From positions 206,635 through 270,634 of the forward strand of contig NZ_QLSV01000005.1 of assembly GCF_003268815.1 (NCBI RefSeq): a stretch of DNA of 64,000 nt. The letters run 5' to 3'. The DNA comes from Flavobacterium lacus. GTDB taxonomy: Bacteria; Bacteroidota; Bacteroidia; Flavobacteriales; Flavobacteriaceae. The notes below the pieces were generated by a model. That model was not told the origin of the DNA. It searched no databases and was given only the letters and a program-made list of their open reading frames with translations. Below, one piece after another: positions 35,717 to 46,200 of the stretch (position 1 is the first letter of the stretch; every line of letters begins with the position of its first letter). The position numbers were made by a program, and so were the translations under genes.

Positions 35717-36100
35717 ATGGAATTCCAAAAAGATAGCAGCTTCATTAACGGACGCTTAAAAAGTATTTCGTATGCTTTTAAAGGTGCTTGCAAACTTTTG
35801 TTTACGGAGCATAGTGTGATGATTCAGTTTTCTTTAGGAATTCTTGTTACAATTGCCGGGTTTTATTTTAATATTTCAAAAAACGAATGGTTAATTCAAA
35901 CCTTGTGTATTGGTTTAGTTTTATCAATTGAAGGATTAAATACCGCAGTTGAAAAAGTGGCCGATTTTATGCATCCCGATTATCACGAAAAGATTGGCTT
36001 TATCAAAGATATTGCAGCCGGTGCAGTATTTTTTGCCGCTTTAACGGCAATTGCTGTTGGAATGATAATTTATGTTCCTTACCTTGTCGAATTATATTGA
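35717..36100 (+). CDS. dgkA: Diacylglycerol kinase family protein
   Basis: This 127-residue integral membrane kinase of the DgkA type phosphorylates diacylglycerol or undecaprenol at the inner membrane. The catalytic-site motif is GLVLSIEGLNTAVEKVADF, with the conserved Glu and Asn of NTAVEK. Three membrane segments follow an N-terminal amphipathic helix. Undecaprenol kinase activity is equally possible, as in Gram-positives. It lies between tpx and ftsK on the same strand. Confidence 0.88.
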   Translation: MEFQKDSSFINGRLKSISYAFKGACKLLFTEHSVMIQFSLGILVTIAGFYFNISKNEWLIQTLCIGLVLSIEGLNTAVEKVADFMHPDYHEKIGFIKDIAAGAVFFAALTAIAVGMIIYVPYLVELY

Positions 36101-36145
36101 AAATAATTTAAAAATAATTACTTTTACAACAAATTAAGGGAGTTA

Positions 36146-38596
36146 ATGGCTAAAACATCTTCGACAAATTCTGCCAAAAAAGAAGCAGAAACAAAATCTG
36201 AATCTAAAAAATCATTTACTTTTACTAAACAACATCGTTTTTTGTTTGGATGCTTTCTAGTGCTTTTTTCGGTGGCTTTGTTTCTTTCTATGGTTTCCTT
36301 TTTTATTCACTGGCAAGAAGACCAAAGTGCGGTTAATAGTATTGGTAATCGTTCTGTTGATGTAAAAAACTGGTTGGGGAAAGTGGGGGCTTACTTAGCC
36401 GACTTGTTTCTGTATAAAGGTTTTGGAATAGCTTCCTTTCTGCTGGTGCGACTTTTTTTTATGTCTGGGATTTATATGATTTTAAGTCTTCCGATAAAAA
36501 AATTAAAGAATTTATGGTTTTGGGATTTATTTGCAATGGTGAATTTCTCCCTAATGTTTGGTTTTTTTTCCAACTATATTCCCGAATTAGGTGGTATTGT
36601 CGGATTTGAAATGAATTCGTATATTCAAGATTTTATGGGAAAACCCGGAACATTATTGATTTTGGTTTTCAGTTTTTTAATTTATTTGATTTTTAAAGTG
36701 AATGTTTCTCCTGAAACCTTTCAAAAATTATTCGAAAGAAAGAAAAGTGAAATTAAAGAAGATTTAGAAGAAGCTTCGGTAATAAATCCATTTGATAAAC
36801 CTATTGAAAATAAAAAGGAAGAAGAGTTAGAAGATGGCGTTATTTCTATCAAAAAACCTACTTCAGCCTTCGAAATAAATAAAGAAAATCTTAAACCAAC
36901 CATCGAAAACGCTTCAGAAATTAATCTTGAACCTAAGATTAAAACGTTTGAACCTACTCCTCTACCCGTTGCTAGAGAACCCGAAATTATTCAAACCGAA
37001 GACGAGCATTTTGTAATAGAAAAAGCTCCCGAAGAAGAACAAATTGAAGAAAACCTTGCCAGCCGTTTAGTAGCTGACTTCGGTGAATTTGATCCAACGT
37101 TAGAATTGTCTAAATACAAATTTCCAACGTTAGACTTATTAAAAGATTATGGTGCAAGTGGTATTACAATCAATCAAGAAGAATTAGAAGAAAATAAAAA
37201 CCGAATTCTGGAAACACTTCGGAATTATAAAATCGACATTGCTCAAATCAAAGCAACGGTTGGTCCGTCAGTTACCTTATATGAAATTGTTCCCGAAGCC
37301 GGCATTCGAATTTCAAAAATTAAAAGCTTAGAAGACGACATTGCTTTGTCACTCTCGGCACTTGGAATAAGAATTATTGCACCTATTCCCGGAAAAGGAA
37401 CCATTGGAATTGAAGTGCCAAACAAAAACCCAACGATGGTTCCAATGAAATCGGTCATTGGTTCAACCCGTTTCCAAGAAGCAGAAATGGAATTACCTAT
37501 TGCCTTAGGGAAAACTATTTCCAACGAAACCTTTGTAGTAGATTTGGCTAAAATGCCACACCTTTTAATGGCAGGGGCGACAGGACAAGGAAAATCAGTA
37601 GGATTAAATGCCGTGTTAACCTCGTTGTTATACAAAAAACACCCGGCAGAGGTGAAATTTGTGTTGGTTGATCCGAAAAAAGTTGAACTTACACTTTTTA
37701 ATAAAATTGAACGTCATTATTTGGCTAAATTGCCGGATACCGAAGATGCTATCATAACAGATAATAACAAGGTTATCAATACGTTGAATTCACTTTGTAT
37801 TGAAATGGATAATCGCTACACGTTGCTAAAAGATGCGATGGTGCGAAACATCAAAGAATACAACGATAAATTTAAAGCCAGAAAATTAAATCCAAATGAA
37901 GGGCATCGGTTTTTGCCTTATATTGTTTTGGTTGTGGATGAGTTTGCCGATTTAATTATGACTGCCGGCAAAGAGGTAGAAACACCAATTGCCCGATTAG
38001 CTCAATTAGCTCGTGCAATCGGAATTCATTTGATTATTGCTACGCAACGACCTTCCGTAAATGTGATTACAGGTTTGATTAAGGCGAATTTCCCAGCTCG
38101 AATTGCTTTTAGAGTAACTTCTAAAATAGATTCGCGAACCATTTTAGACACGCAAGGTGCCGATCAGTTGATTGGTCGAGGTGACATGCTCTATACCAAC
38201 GGCAACGATTTGGTAAGGGTGCAATGTGCGTTTGTTGATACACCGGAAGTTGAACGTATTACAGAATTCATTGGCTCGCAAAAAGCCTATCCAAACGCTT
38301 ATTTGCTGCCGGAATACGTTGGCGAAGAGAATGGCACAATGCTTGATATAGATATATCCGAACGTGATTCAATGTTTAAAGATGCTGCCGAGGTAATTGT
38401 AACCGCACAACAAGGTTCCGCCTCATTATTGCAACGGAAATTAAAACTGGGCTACAACCGTGCCGGAAGATTGATTGATCAATTGGAAGCTGCCGGAATT
38501 GTAGGTCCTTTTGAAGGAAGCAAAGCCCGATCGGTCAATATTCCTGACTTGAATTCGTTAAACGAATTTTTTAACAACGAACAAAATAATGCTTGA
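36146..38596 (+). CDS. ftsK: DNA translocase FtsK
   Basis: FtsK (816 aa) pumps the chromosome termini through the division septum and activates XerCD recombination. About four membrane helices occupy residues 30-180 and a Glu/Lys/Pro-rich linker covers about 190-310. The motor has Walker A AGATGQGKSVGLNAV and Walker B LPYIVLVVDEFADL, followed by IATQRPSVNVITG. The C-terminal gamma domain (winged helix, around 745-800, LLQRKLKLGYNRAGRLIDQL) recognises KOPS sites in other species. It overlaps the possible upstream start of lolA. Confidence 0.94.
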   Translation: MAKTSSTNSAKKEAETKSESKKSFTFTKQHRFLFGCFLVLFSVALFLSMVSFFIHWQEDQSAVNSIGNRSVDVKNWLGKVGAYLADLFLYKGFGIASFLLVRLFFMSGIYMILSLPIKKLKNLWFWDLFAMVNFSLMFGFFSNYIPELGGIVGFEMNSYIQDFMGKPGTLLILVFSFLIYLIFKVNVSPETFQKLFERKKSEIKEDLEEASVINPFDKPIENKKEEELEDGVISIKKPTSAFEINKENLKPTIENASEINLEPKIKTFEPTPLPVAREPEIIQTEDEHFVIEKAPEEEQIEENLASRLVADFGEFDPTLELSKYKFPTLDLLKDYGASGITINQEELEENKNRILETLRNYKIDIAQIKATVGPSVTLYEIVPEAGIRISKIKSLEDDIALSLSALGIRIIAPIPGKGTIGIEVPNKNPTMVPMKSVIGSTRFQEAEMELPIALGKTISNETFVVDLAKMPHLLMAGATGQGKSVGLNAVLTSLLYKKHPAEVKFVLVDPKKVELTLFNKIERHYLAKLPDTEDAIITDNNKVINTLNSLCIEMDNRYTLLKDAMVRNIKEYNDKFKARKLNPNEGHRFLPYIVLVVDEFADLIMTAGKEVETPIARLAQLARAIGIHLIIATQRPSVNVITGLIKANFPARIAFRVTSKIDSRTILDTQGADQLIGRGDMLYTNGNDLVRVQCAFVDTPEVERITEFIGSQKAYPNAYLLPEYVGEENGTMLDIDISERDSMFKDAAEVIVTAQQGSASLLQRKLKLGYNRAGRLIDQLEAAGIVGPFEGSKARSVNIPDLNSLNEFFNNEQNNA

Positions 38597-38597
38597 A

Positions 38598-39239
38598 ATG
38601 AAAAAATTTATCTGGATTTCAATTCTCTTTTTATCTGTATTCAATGCACAAGGACAGGATAAAAAAGCAAAAGATTTATTGGATGAAGTAACCGCCAAAG
38701 TAAAAAGCTACGAAAACATTTCAATTGATTTTAAATACAGTCTTCAAAATACCAAAGAAAACATTAATCAAGACAGTAAAGGAAGTGTTGTCTTAAAAAG
38801 TAATTTATACCATCTAAGTTTTATGGGAACAACTAAGATTTTTGATGGAAAAAAAACGTATACGATTGTCCCAGAAGATGAAGAAGTAACCATTTCAAAA
38901 GTAGATGAAAAAGATGAAAATGCTATTACTCCTGCCAAAATGCTAACTTTTTTTAATTCGGGGTATAAATACTATTGGGATATTCCGCAAGACATCAAAG
39001 GAAGAAAAATTCAATACATCAAGCTAGTTCCTATAAGTTCCAAAGACCAAAGAAAAGAAATTCTTTTGGGAATTGATGTTCAAACTAAACACATCTACAA
39101 TTTGATCGAAGTGGGTAAAAAAGGAACCAAAACAACACTCACTGTTAATTCTTTCAAAACCAATCAGCCATTATCAAAAAATCAGTTTACCTTTGACGAG
39201 AGTAAATTCAAAAATTACTACATCAATAGAATAGACTAA
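38598..39239 (+). CDS. lolA: LolA-like outer membrane lipoprotein carrier protein
   Basis: This 213-residue periplasmic protein has a signal peptide (about residues 1-20, ending NAQGQ). The body matches LolA: KAKDLLDEVTAKVKSYEN at the N-terminus, then strand-rich segments, ending NQFTFDESKFKNYYI. LolA ferries lipoproteins from LolCDE to the outer membrane. The ATG at 38598 gives a clean signal peptide; an ATG at 38589 overlapping the end of ftsK would add three residues. It is followed by an LptF/LptG-type permease, another envelope transport component. Confidence 0.88.
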   Translation: MKKFIWISILFLSVFNAQGQDKKAKDLLDEVTAKVKSYENISIDFKYSLQNTKENINQDSKGSVVLKSNLYHLSFMGTTKIFDGKKTYTIVPEDEEVTISKVDEKDENAITPAKMLTFFNSGYKYYWDIPQDIKGRKIQYIKLVPISSKDQRKEILLGIDVQTKHIYNLIEVGKKGTKTTLTVNSFKTNQPLSKNQFTFDESKFKNYYINRID

Positions 39240-39247
39240 TTTTTACA

Positions 39248-40687
39248 GTGAAAATTTTAGATCGCTATATCCTTACTTCATTTTTGAGTACATTTGCTAC
39301 GGTATTTGTTATCCTCTTTTTTATCTTTATTCTTCAAGGAATATGGCTTTTTATCGCAGATTTGGCAGGTAAAGATCTAGACACTTTTTTAATTTTTAAA
39401 TTCCTCGCCTTTTATGCTCCCAAAGTAGTTCCGCTCGTACTACCGCTTTCAGTTCTATTGGCCTCTATCATGACCTTTGGAAATTTTGCAGAAAATTATG
39501 AATTTGCTGCCATGAAATCGTCAGGGATTTCTTTGAGACGTGCCATGCATTCATTAGCCATATTTATTCTTGGATTGAGTTTTGTAGCTTTTTTATTTGC
39601 TAATAATATCATTCCGCAAGCAGAGTACAAATTCATCAACCTTCGAAAAAGTATTGTGCAACAAAAACCCTCCACGGCTATTGCAGAAGGGCAATTTAGT
39701 ACTGTTGGAAACCATACGATAAAAGTAGCCGAAAAATATGGTGATAACGATAATTTGTTAAGAGATGTTACCATACATAAACTATCTAATTTAGGCGTAG
39801 GAACAAATGTGGTTATTAAAGCCAAAAGAGGTGAATTAATCAGTAACGAAAACTCAAATTTTCTTCAGTTAATTTTGCATGACGGAAATTATTATGAAGA
39901 TGTTCCCGTTAAAAATTATACCGAAAAAAACAAAGTTCCTTTTGCTAAGAGTTCTTTCAAAAAATATATTATTAATTTTGATTTATCGCCTCTTCAAAAA
40001 ATTGATTTAGAACAAGATCAAATCTCGAACACAAACAACATGTTAAATATCAACGAATTAAGATACACGCTTGATTCATTGGAGAATAATTACAAAAAAG
40101 ATATCACTTCTTTCACAGAAAATTCAAAGCAGCGTTTTTCAATAACCCGACCCAAGTATACAAGTAATCAAAAAAGTAACGACTCTGTAGTCAATGACTT
40201 AACTACCCTTGTTCAACCTAATCAAGTTATAAGTCTCTACGATAATGCAAAAGCAAATGTTTCAAATATAAAGTTCTCCATTGAAGGTTCAAACTATGAA
40301 TTCGCTGAGAAAATAAAAAATATTAATAACCATTGGCTAGCTTTTTACGACAAATTTGTAATTGCTTATGCTTGCTTGTTGATGTTTTTTATTGGGGCAC
40401 CAATTGGAGCTATCATCAGAAAAGGTGGTCTCGGCTTACCCATTGTATTTGCAATGATTGTTTTTATTGTCTACCATTTTATTAATGTTTTTGGCAAAAA
40501 ATTAGCTCAAGAAGATGGCATTACACCTTTTTTAGGTGCTTGGATGTCCTCAATTCTATTAACTCCAGTTGCAATCCTGCTAACCTACAGAGCCACAAAC
40601 GATATTGGACTGGTGAATATGGATGTCATTTTACAACCTTTCTTTAAATTATTTAAAAAGCGTTCCAAAGAAAAAAAACTAACATAA
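39248..40687 (+). CDS. LptF/LptG-family LPS export permease
   Basis: This 479-residue inner-membrane permease of the YjgP/YjgQ family belongs to the Lpt complex that extracts LPS. It has an N-terminal membrane block (about 10-125, including VLPLSVLLASIMTFG), a large periplasmic beta-jellyroll domain, and three C-terminal membrane helices (about 360-460). The start is GTG at 39248, 8 bp after the lolA stop. Compared with E. coli LptF/G (about 360 aa) it is longer because of an inserted polar stretch, around 275-345. The gene cannot be assigned to LptF or LptG by sequence reading. Confidence 0.85.
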   Translation: MKILDRYILTSFLSTFATVFVILFFIFILQGIWLFIADLAGKDLDTFLIFKFLAFYAPKVVPLVLPLSVLLASIMTFGNFAENYEFAAMKSSGISLRRAMHSLAIFILGLSFVAFLFANNIIPQAEYKFINLRKSIVQQKPSTAIAEGQFSTVGNHTIKVAEKYGDNDNLLRDVTIHKLSNLGVGTNVVIKAKRGELISNENSNFLQLILHDGNYYEDVPVKNYTEKNKVPFAKSSFKKYIINFDLSPLQKIDLEQDQISNTNNMLNINELRYTLDSLENNYKKDITSFTENSKQRFSITRPKYTSNQKSNDSVVNDLTTLVQPNQVISLYDNAKANVSNIKFSIEGSNYEFAEKIKNINNHWLAFYDKFVIAYACLLMFFIGAPIGAIIRKGGLGLPIVFAMIVFIVYHFINVFGKKLAQEDGITPFLGAWMSSILLTPVAILLTYRATNDIGLVNMDVILQPFFKLFKKRSKEKKLT

Positions 40688-40690
40688 ATC

Positions 40691-41821
40691 ATGTCTCAAA
40701 AAATACAACTAAACACCATTGAAGAAGCCATAGAGGAGATCCGTCAAGGAAAAGTAATCATCGTGGTGGATGATGAAGATCGTGAAAACGAAGGCGATTT
40801 TTTGGCTGCTGCAGAAAAAGTAACACCGGAAATGATTAATTTTATGGCAATGTACGGTCGCGGACTCATCTGTGCTCCACTCACTGAAAGACGTTGTAAA
40901 GAATTGGAGCTTCACACGATGGTGACGAACAACACCGATCACATGGAAACTGCTTTCACGGTTTCTGTAGATTTAAAAGGAAATGGTGTTAGCACCGGAA
41001 TTTCTGCTGCAGATAGAGCAAAAACGATTTTAGCTTTAGTGGACGAAAACACAAAACCGTTTGATTTGGCCAGACCAGGACACATTTTCCCATTAATTGC
41101 AAAGCAGGGTGGTGTTTTGCGAAGAACAGGGCACACCGAAGCTGCCATTGATTTTGCTAGGCTTGCTGGCTTCACTCCTGCCGGTGTAATTTGTGAAATT
41201 ATGAACGAAGATGGTTCGATGTCTCGTTTACCACAATTGGTTGAAGTGGCAAAAAAATTCGATTTAAAATTAGTGTCTATTGAAGATTTAGTAGCCTATC
41301 GCATGCAACATGATAGTTTGATCCAGAAGAAAGAGGATTTTGAAATCGCTACTCGTTTTGGCTCATTCCGACTAAGGGCTTATCTTCAAACCACCAATAA
41401 ACAAGTTCACTTGGCTTTAACCAAAGGAAGTTGGAATAATGGCGAGGCGGTTCTAACCCGCATCAATTCGAAACAAGTGAATAATGACATTTTAGAAACA
41501 TTGACAAACAATTCTGAAAAGCGTTTGGAAAACATGTTCAATCGTATAAACGAAGAAGGTCGTGGTGCAATTCTTTTCATCAATCAAGAAATTCCATCAA
41601 TTGAATTATTAAATCGCATTAGTGAACTTAAGATTTTACAAGAACAAGGACAAATGAAAGCTCCACCAATTAAAATGGATGCAAAAGATTTTGGAATTGG
41701 AGCCCAAATTCTGCATGATTTAGACATTTCAAAAATCCGATTACTTTCTAATTCTGAACAAACAAAAAGAGTTGGAATGATTGGTTATGGATTGGAAATT
41801 ACAGAATATGTAAATTATTAA
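40691..41821 (+). CDS. ribB: 3,4-dihydroxy-2-butanone-4-phosphate synthase with degenerate GTP cyclohydrolase II domain
   Basis: This 376-residue protein resembles bifunctional RibBA of riboflavin synthesis. The N-terminal RibB domain (about 5-205) is intact, with [45 protein letters not shown] and [12 protein letters not shown]. The C-terminal domain aligns in pattern with GTP cyclohydrolase II ([32 protein letters not shown]). It lacks the zinc-binding cysteines (SEC...CDC) and the RQEGRGIGL motif, so only RibB activity is expected. It lies 3 bp downstream of the LPS permease gene and is the last gene of the long plus-strand run. Confidence 0.88.
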   Translation: MSQKIQLNTIEEAIEEIRQGKVIIVVDDEDRENEGDFLAAAEKVTPEMINFMAMYGRGLICAPLTERRCKELELHTMVTNNTDHMETAFTVSVDLKGNGVSTGISAADRAKTILALVDENTKPFDLARPGHIFPLIAKQGGVLRRTGHTEAAIDFARLAGFTPAGVICEIMNEDGSMSRLPQLVEVAKKFDLKLVSIEDLVAYRMQHDSLIQKKEDFEIATRFGSFRLRAYLQTTNKQVHLALTKGSWNNGEAVLTRINSKQVNNDILETLTNNSEKRLENMFNRINEEGRGAILFINQEIPSIELLNRISELKILQEQGQMKAPPIKMDAKDFGIGAQILHDLDISKIRLLSNSEQTKRVGMIGYGLEITEYVNY

Positions 41822-41915
41822 TTATGTATTTTCATTCTCCGTTGATTCTAAATCATAGAAAATGAAACGTTTAGTAGATTCTTTTAAAATAGTGCATACT
41901 TTTCGCCTAAAAAGG

Positions 41916-41946
41916 TTTGTATAAACCAAAAATCGTTCTATATTTG
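41916..41946 (+). promoter_or_regulatory. Promoter of tRNA-Ser(UGA)
   Basis: TTTG at 41916-41919 and TATATTTG at 41939-41946 are both perfect matches to the Bacteroidetes primary-sigma consensus, separated by 19 bp. The tRNA begins 32 bp downstream. Confidence 0.82.
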
Positions 41947-41978
41947 CACTCGCAATCAGAAAATGGTTGTGTTTTACT

Positions 41979-42063
41979 GGAGAAATGGCAGAGTGGTCGA
42001 TTGCGGCAGTCTTGAAAACTGTTGACTGTAACAGGTCCGGGGGTTCGAATCCCTCTTTCTCCG
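41979..42063 (+). tRNA. tRNA-Ser (anticodon TGA)
   Basis: An 85-nt tRNA with a long variable arm. The acceptor GGAGAAA pairs with TTTCTCC, and the anticodon arm GCAGT-CTTGAAA-ACTGT gives anticodon TGA (reads UCN). The T arm is GGGGGTTCGAATCCCTC. No encoded CCA follows. It is a single-gene transcript. Confidence 0.96.
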
Positions 42064-42070
42064 CAAAATT

Positions 42071-42110
42071 AAAACCCTAACAATTGAATATCAATTAGTT
42101 AGGGTTTTTT
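42071..42110 (+). terminator. Terminator of tRNA-Ser(UGA)
   Basis: AAAACCCTAACAATTGA at 42071-42087 pairs with TCAATT-AG-TTAGGGTTTTTT at 42091-42110 (16-bp stem with a 1-nt bulge), ending in a T-run. Confidence 0.85.
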
Positions 42111-42428
42111 ATTTGCATTATATCCCGAGAAATTTTTTGTTTTATAATTTATTATTTTTACAGTAAAGTAAATTATTATGGAAGCTCAACTATCAAGCAA
42201 ATAATATCGGATTTTATGTTTATTGGAAAACAATTAGAAGTGCTATTTAAAGTCAGGAATGAGTTTCAAGCCTTGTGTACAACATCTCTACAAATGAGGC
42301 AATAACGTTAAAACATATTAAATCAATTAATCATAAATTATGTAATATAAATCCAAAATTATGTAAGTAATCGTGGGCAATATATCATGAAATTTACACT
42401 CTAGTATTAATCATCTAATTTGGATACC
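42111..42428. other. Gene-poor spacer
   Basis: I see no gene here. Short reading frames (for example one starting near 42178 with about eight codons) have no recognisable similarity. AT-rich stretches precede the DUF2383-type gene, but I could not identify a full promoter. Confidence 0.5.
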
Positions 42429-42887
42429 ATGAGCATTGAAAAAACAATTGAGAACCTAAATACATTGCTTTGTATTAACAATGACCGAGTGGAAGGATAT
42501 AAATCTGCTCTCTATGAAGCGAAAGAACCAGATATCAAAATAATGTTTTCAACTTTGGCTCTCACATCATTAGAATGTAAAAAGGAGCTTACTCAGGAAT
42601 TAAAAAAATTAGGAGCGAAAAGAAATAACGGATTTAGAGAAACCGGAAAGTTCTTTATCATTTGGGGTGAAATGAAAAAAGCGATCAAAAAAGATGACCG
42701 ACAATCAATTTTATCTTCATGTAAGCATGGAGAAAATAAAGTGCTTAATGAGTATGAAAAAATAATTAAAGAGAGTGATTCTTTGGTAAACTCAGAAAAA
42801 AACAGTGTACTTTTTAAGCAGTATAATCTGCTGAAAGCGGACTACGAAAGGATTAATCAGTTGCATAACTATTTTCAAGAAGTTTAA
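42429..42887 (+). CDS. PA2169-type four-helix-bundle protein (DUF2383, ferritin-like)
   Basis: This 152-residue all-helical protein is of the ferritin-like DUF2383 / PA2169 type. The family pattern is clear: an N-terminal IENLNTLLCINNDRVEGYK, then EPDIKIMFSTLALTSLECKKEL, and a C-terminal helix with YNLLKADYERINQLHNYF. Proteins of this family are often found in stress-induced or biofilm contexts; no metal-binding function is demonstrated. ATG at 42429 is preferred to the TTG at 42420. It stands alone. Confidence 0.82.
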   Translation: MSIEKTIENLNTLLCINNDRVEGYKSALYEAKEPDIKIMFSTLALTSLECKKELTQELKKLGAKRNNGFRETGKFFIIWGEMKKAIKKDDRQSILSSCKHGENKVLNEYEKIIKESDSLVNSEKNSVLFKQYNLLKADYERINQLHNYFQEV

Positions 42888-43287
42888 TAAAAGTGTTGGA
42901 AAGTGAACCATTATTCTACATAAAAACTATATGGTGAGTAGTAAGTTACATGTCAAATTGAGCTTGTCGTTATTTGTGGTTAGATTTTCTTCAAGCTCAT
43001 GCTGACATGAATACTACTCTTAAAAATTTATAAAAATGTAGCTAGATAATAGTACGCCTAAATGCTGTATTTTTATAATTTAAATTTTTGCATGAGGTAG
43101 ACAATACCTACATTTGTATATATTTTTGTACTCAAAGTGGTTACTCAGAACTTGCAGTAATTTATTCTACAACTGATATTTTTTTGTCATCCTTACTTTA
43201 TTTGAAAAGATAAAATGTTTAGTTGTTGTGAACTTATGCAAAATTAAATTACAGTCGTAAGCATTTAATTTGATTAAAATTGTTGAA
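42888..43287 (+). other. Gene-poor spacer and long 5' leader of the T9SS surface protein
   Basis: No reading frame with coding character is seen. A strong promoter at 43087-43116 lies about 170 bp before the next gene, so the second half is probably a long 5' untranslated leader. No riboswitch consensus was recognised in it. Confidence 0.5.
43087..43116 (+). promoter_or_regulatory. Strong Bacteroidetes-type promoter
   Basis: TTTG at 43087-43090 and TACATTTG at 43109-43116 are perfect -33 and -7 matches separated by 18 bp. The next start codon is at 43288. Confidence 0.72.
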
Positions 43288-46200
43288 ATGAGCATTTTCA
43301 GAATACTATTTTTACTGACATGGTTGATGTTCGCTCAGTTTTCATGTGCTTTTGAACTTAATTTATCAATCACTAACGAAAGCTGTCCGGGCAACGGTTC
43401 GATTGAATTTGTGATTTCTAATCCAGACGCAACCGGAACAATTTCGTTTGTAGTTTTCAAGCTCCCTGACACCTCTATTCCTTACGCTACTCCAACTCTT
43501 TCATCAATTAATGGACTAGTAGCCGGAGATTATTTAGTTATTGCAACTGAAACAATCGGAAATCAGACAACCACACAACAAGGCACCGTAACTATCACAA
43601 ATACCTTTACCCCTTTATCTTACTCTGTTAACTACCTTAATCAATCTTGTAGCAATCTGAGCAATGTTGTTGTAAATATAAATTCCGGAATAGCTACTAG
43701 TTTTGAAATTACAGCCGGACCAGTACTGTTTTCGCCACAAATGTCAAATATCTTTTCCAATTTACCAGAAGGAACATATACTATCCGGGTTTTTGATGTT
43801 TGTGGAATTGCAATAGTCACAACTTTTACAGTTTCCTATTCTCCATTAGGATTAACGATAGGTAATCCTATTTTAAATAATACTGTTCCTCCTTCATGTG
43901 ATAATACCATGATTTCAAATTCAATTTATCCGAATGATGGAGCAGTAATTGCCTATCCGCTCCTGATTAACTATACTGTTTTTGCACCTGATGGTTCTCC
44001 AAACTTTACTAGTAATGAAACAATCGTTTCGGGAAATCCTTTAGAAACAAGCATTAGTACTACTTTTCCAAACTTTACTTTTACTAATTTTTCTTACTCA
44101 TTAGAAATTACCGATAACTGCGGAATAACTACCAGCCAAAATTTTACAGCTAATTTAGCAAGTTCAGTATCTGTTACATTAAATAGACAACCGTGTGATT
44201 CTAATTATTTTACAATTAATACTGCGAATTTAATACCCCCATTTCAGCTCAATTTTGATACCATACCATCAGGTTTTACTCCGGAGAATTTTAATGCTGA
44301 TTATCCCGGGCCAATAAACTCGAGTGCTATTGTTTTCGGTGGTCAAGAAAATTTGGTTCCACTTGGAGATTACAACTTTACTATTTTAGACTCCTGTGGA
44401 CGGGAACAATCAGTTGCTTTTTCAATTGTTCAAAATACGATTGTTCCAAGCATAACCACCGGAAATAACGGATGCTATGTTAATGATGGTTTTATCAAAA
44501 TAGCTATTCCTATTAATGAAATTGTTGGGGCAACAGTAGTGGTAGCACCCCCTGCTTTTCCTTTTCCTCTTCCTCATAATGTTACGAATCAGTTGGTTGA
44601 TGGAGTTATTCAATTAAACCCGGTACCAATTGGATTTTATGAAATTACGATTCTTGATGAATGCAATACCTCCTTTGAAATTGAGGCTATTGAAGTACCA
44701 ATTTTTGAAAATCAAGGACTAACTTATAATGAACGTGTAGGGTGTGCTTTAGGAACAACATCAATTCGAATTGATAGTAACAACGCAAGTATTACCAACA
44801 TACTTATTACAGCTGCTCCTAGTTCCTTTGGACAGAACATTCCATTTAATGCATCTAATTTTATCACAGCCAATGATGGTGTTTTTTTTATGAATAATTT
44901 ACCGCCCGGTGATTATTCATTTGAAGTGGACGATGAATGTGGGTTTTCTAATTCTCTCACCGTTACATTAAATGAATACATAATCAATAACGCTACTTTT
45001 AACCCCATCTTTAATTGCGGTTCATTCGATATAAATTTAAATTTTCTAAGCAACGGCGTTAATGGGCAGTCGTTTTGGCTTCAAAAATTAATTGATCCCC
45101 TAACAAATAGCTGGGGTCATCCTGAAACAAATGTCATTTACCCACAGAATTCCTCTCCTAACGGAACAAATTCAATTGTTTTGACAAACAATTCTATGAA
45201 TTTTAACTTTGTTTTTAATGGTGAATTCCGCGTTACTCGAAAGTTCAATGCTTACCAAAATGGTAATGACATTACAAATCAAGCTGATGAAACAAAAGTT
45301 TGCTTAGAAATTTTTAATCCAACTTTTGTGTTTAACGAAGCTCTGGAAATTATCGATATTAATCGTTCACCTTGTTCAGATAATGGCGTATTAGATGTTG
45401 TGGTGAACGCAATGGGACAAGCACCAATTCAATATAAATTAATCCTTAGAAATGGTGAAATTATTAATTTAGATAATGGAAATTCCCCACTATTTTTTAA
45501 CCTTCCACTTGGTTTGTATACACTCCAAATTGAAGATGCTTGTGGAAATATTAAAACACAAGTTTTTGACGTAGATACGTTAAAATCAATCATAAATAGT
45601 TTAGAACCAACAGATATGGTTATTTGTGTGCCTTCAATCACTAACAATGAACGGTTTAATCTAACCAATCAGATTTCAACAATGATTCATCCCGATGACT
45701 TGGAGCAGTATACCGTTACATTTTATACCTCGCTTAACAATGCACAACAAAATATAAACCCAATATCAAATCCTTCCAATTTTAATCCTATATCAAATCC
45801 GCAAACTATCTACACACGTATCATACTAGATCTACTTCCCTCTTGTTATGAAGTTAAAAGTTTTACTGTTTTTGTGGGAGAAATTCCTTTTATTAATTTA
45901 AGTTCAGATTATTTAGTTTGTGATGAATTGCCCTTTACTGTTACGATAAATAATCCTTTGCCAAATACTCACTATGTCTGGTCAGATGGCACCGTTGGTG
46001 AGTCATTCACCGTCTCAACCTATGGAACATCTGCTGTTAATGTCACTGCAGCAACTACGTTTAATAATTCTAATTTAATTTGTGATAATACCAAAATAAT
46101 CACAATTTCAATATCAGAACCGCCCGTTATCAATTCAATAACTACGGTAGATTGGACAGAAAATCAAAATGTAATTACCGTAAATTCAAATAATAGTGGT

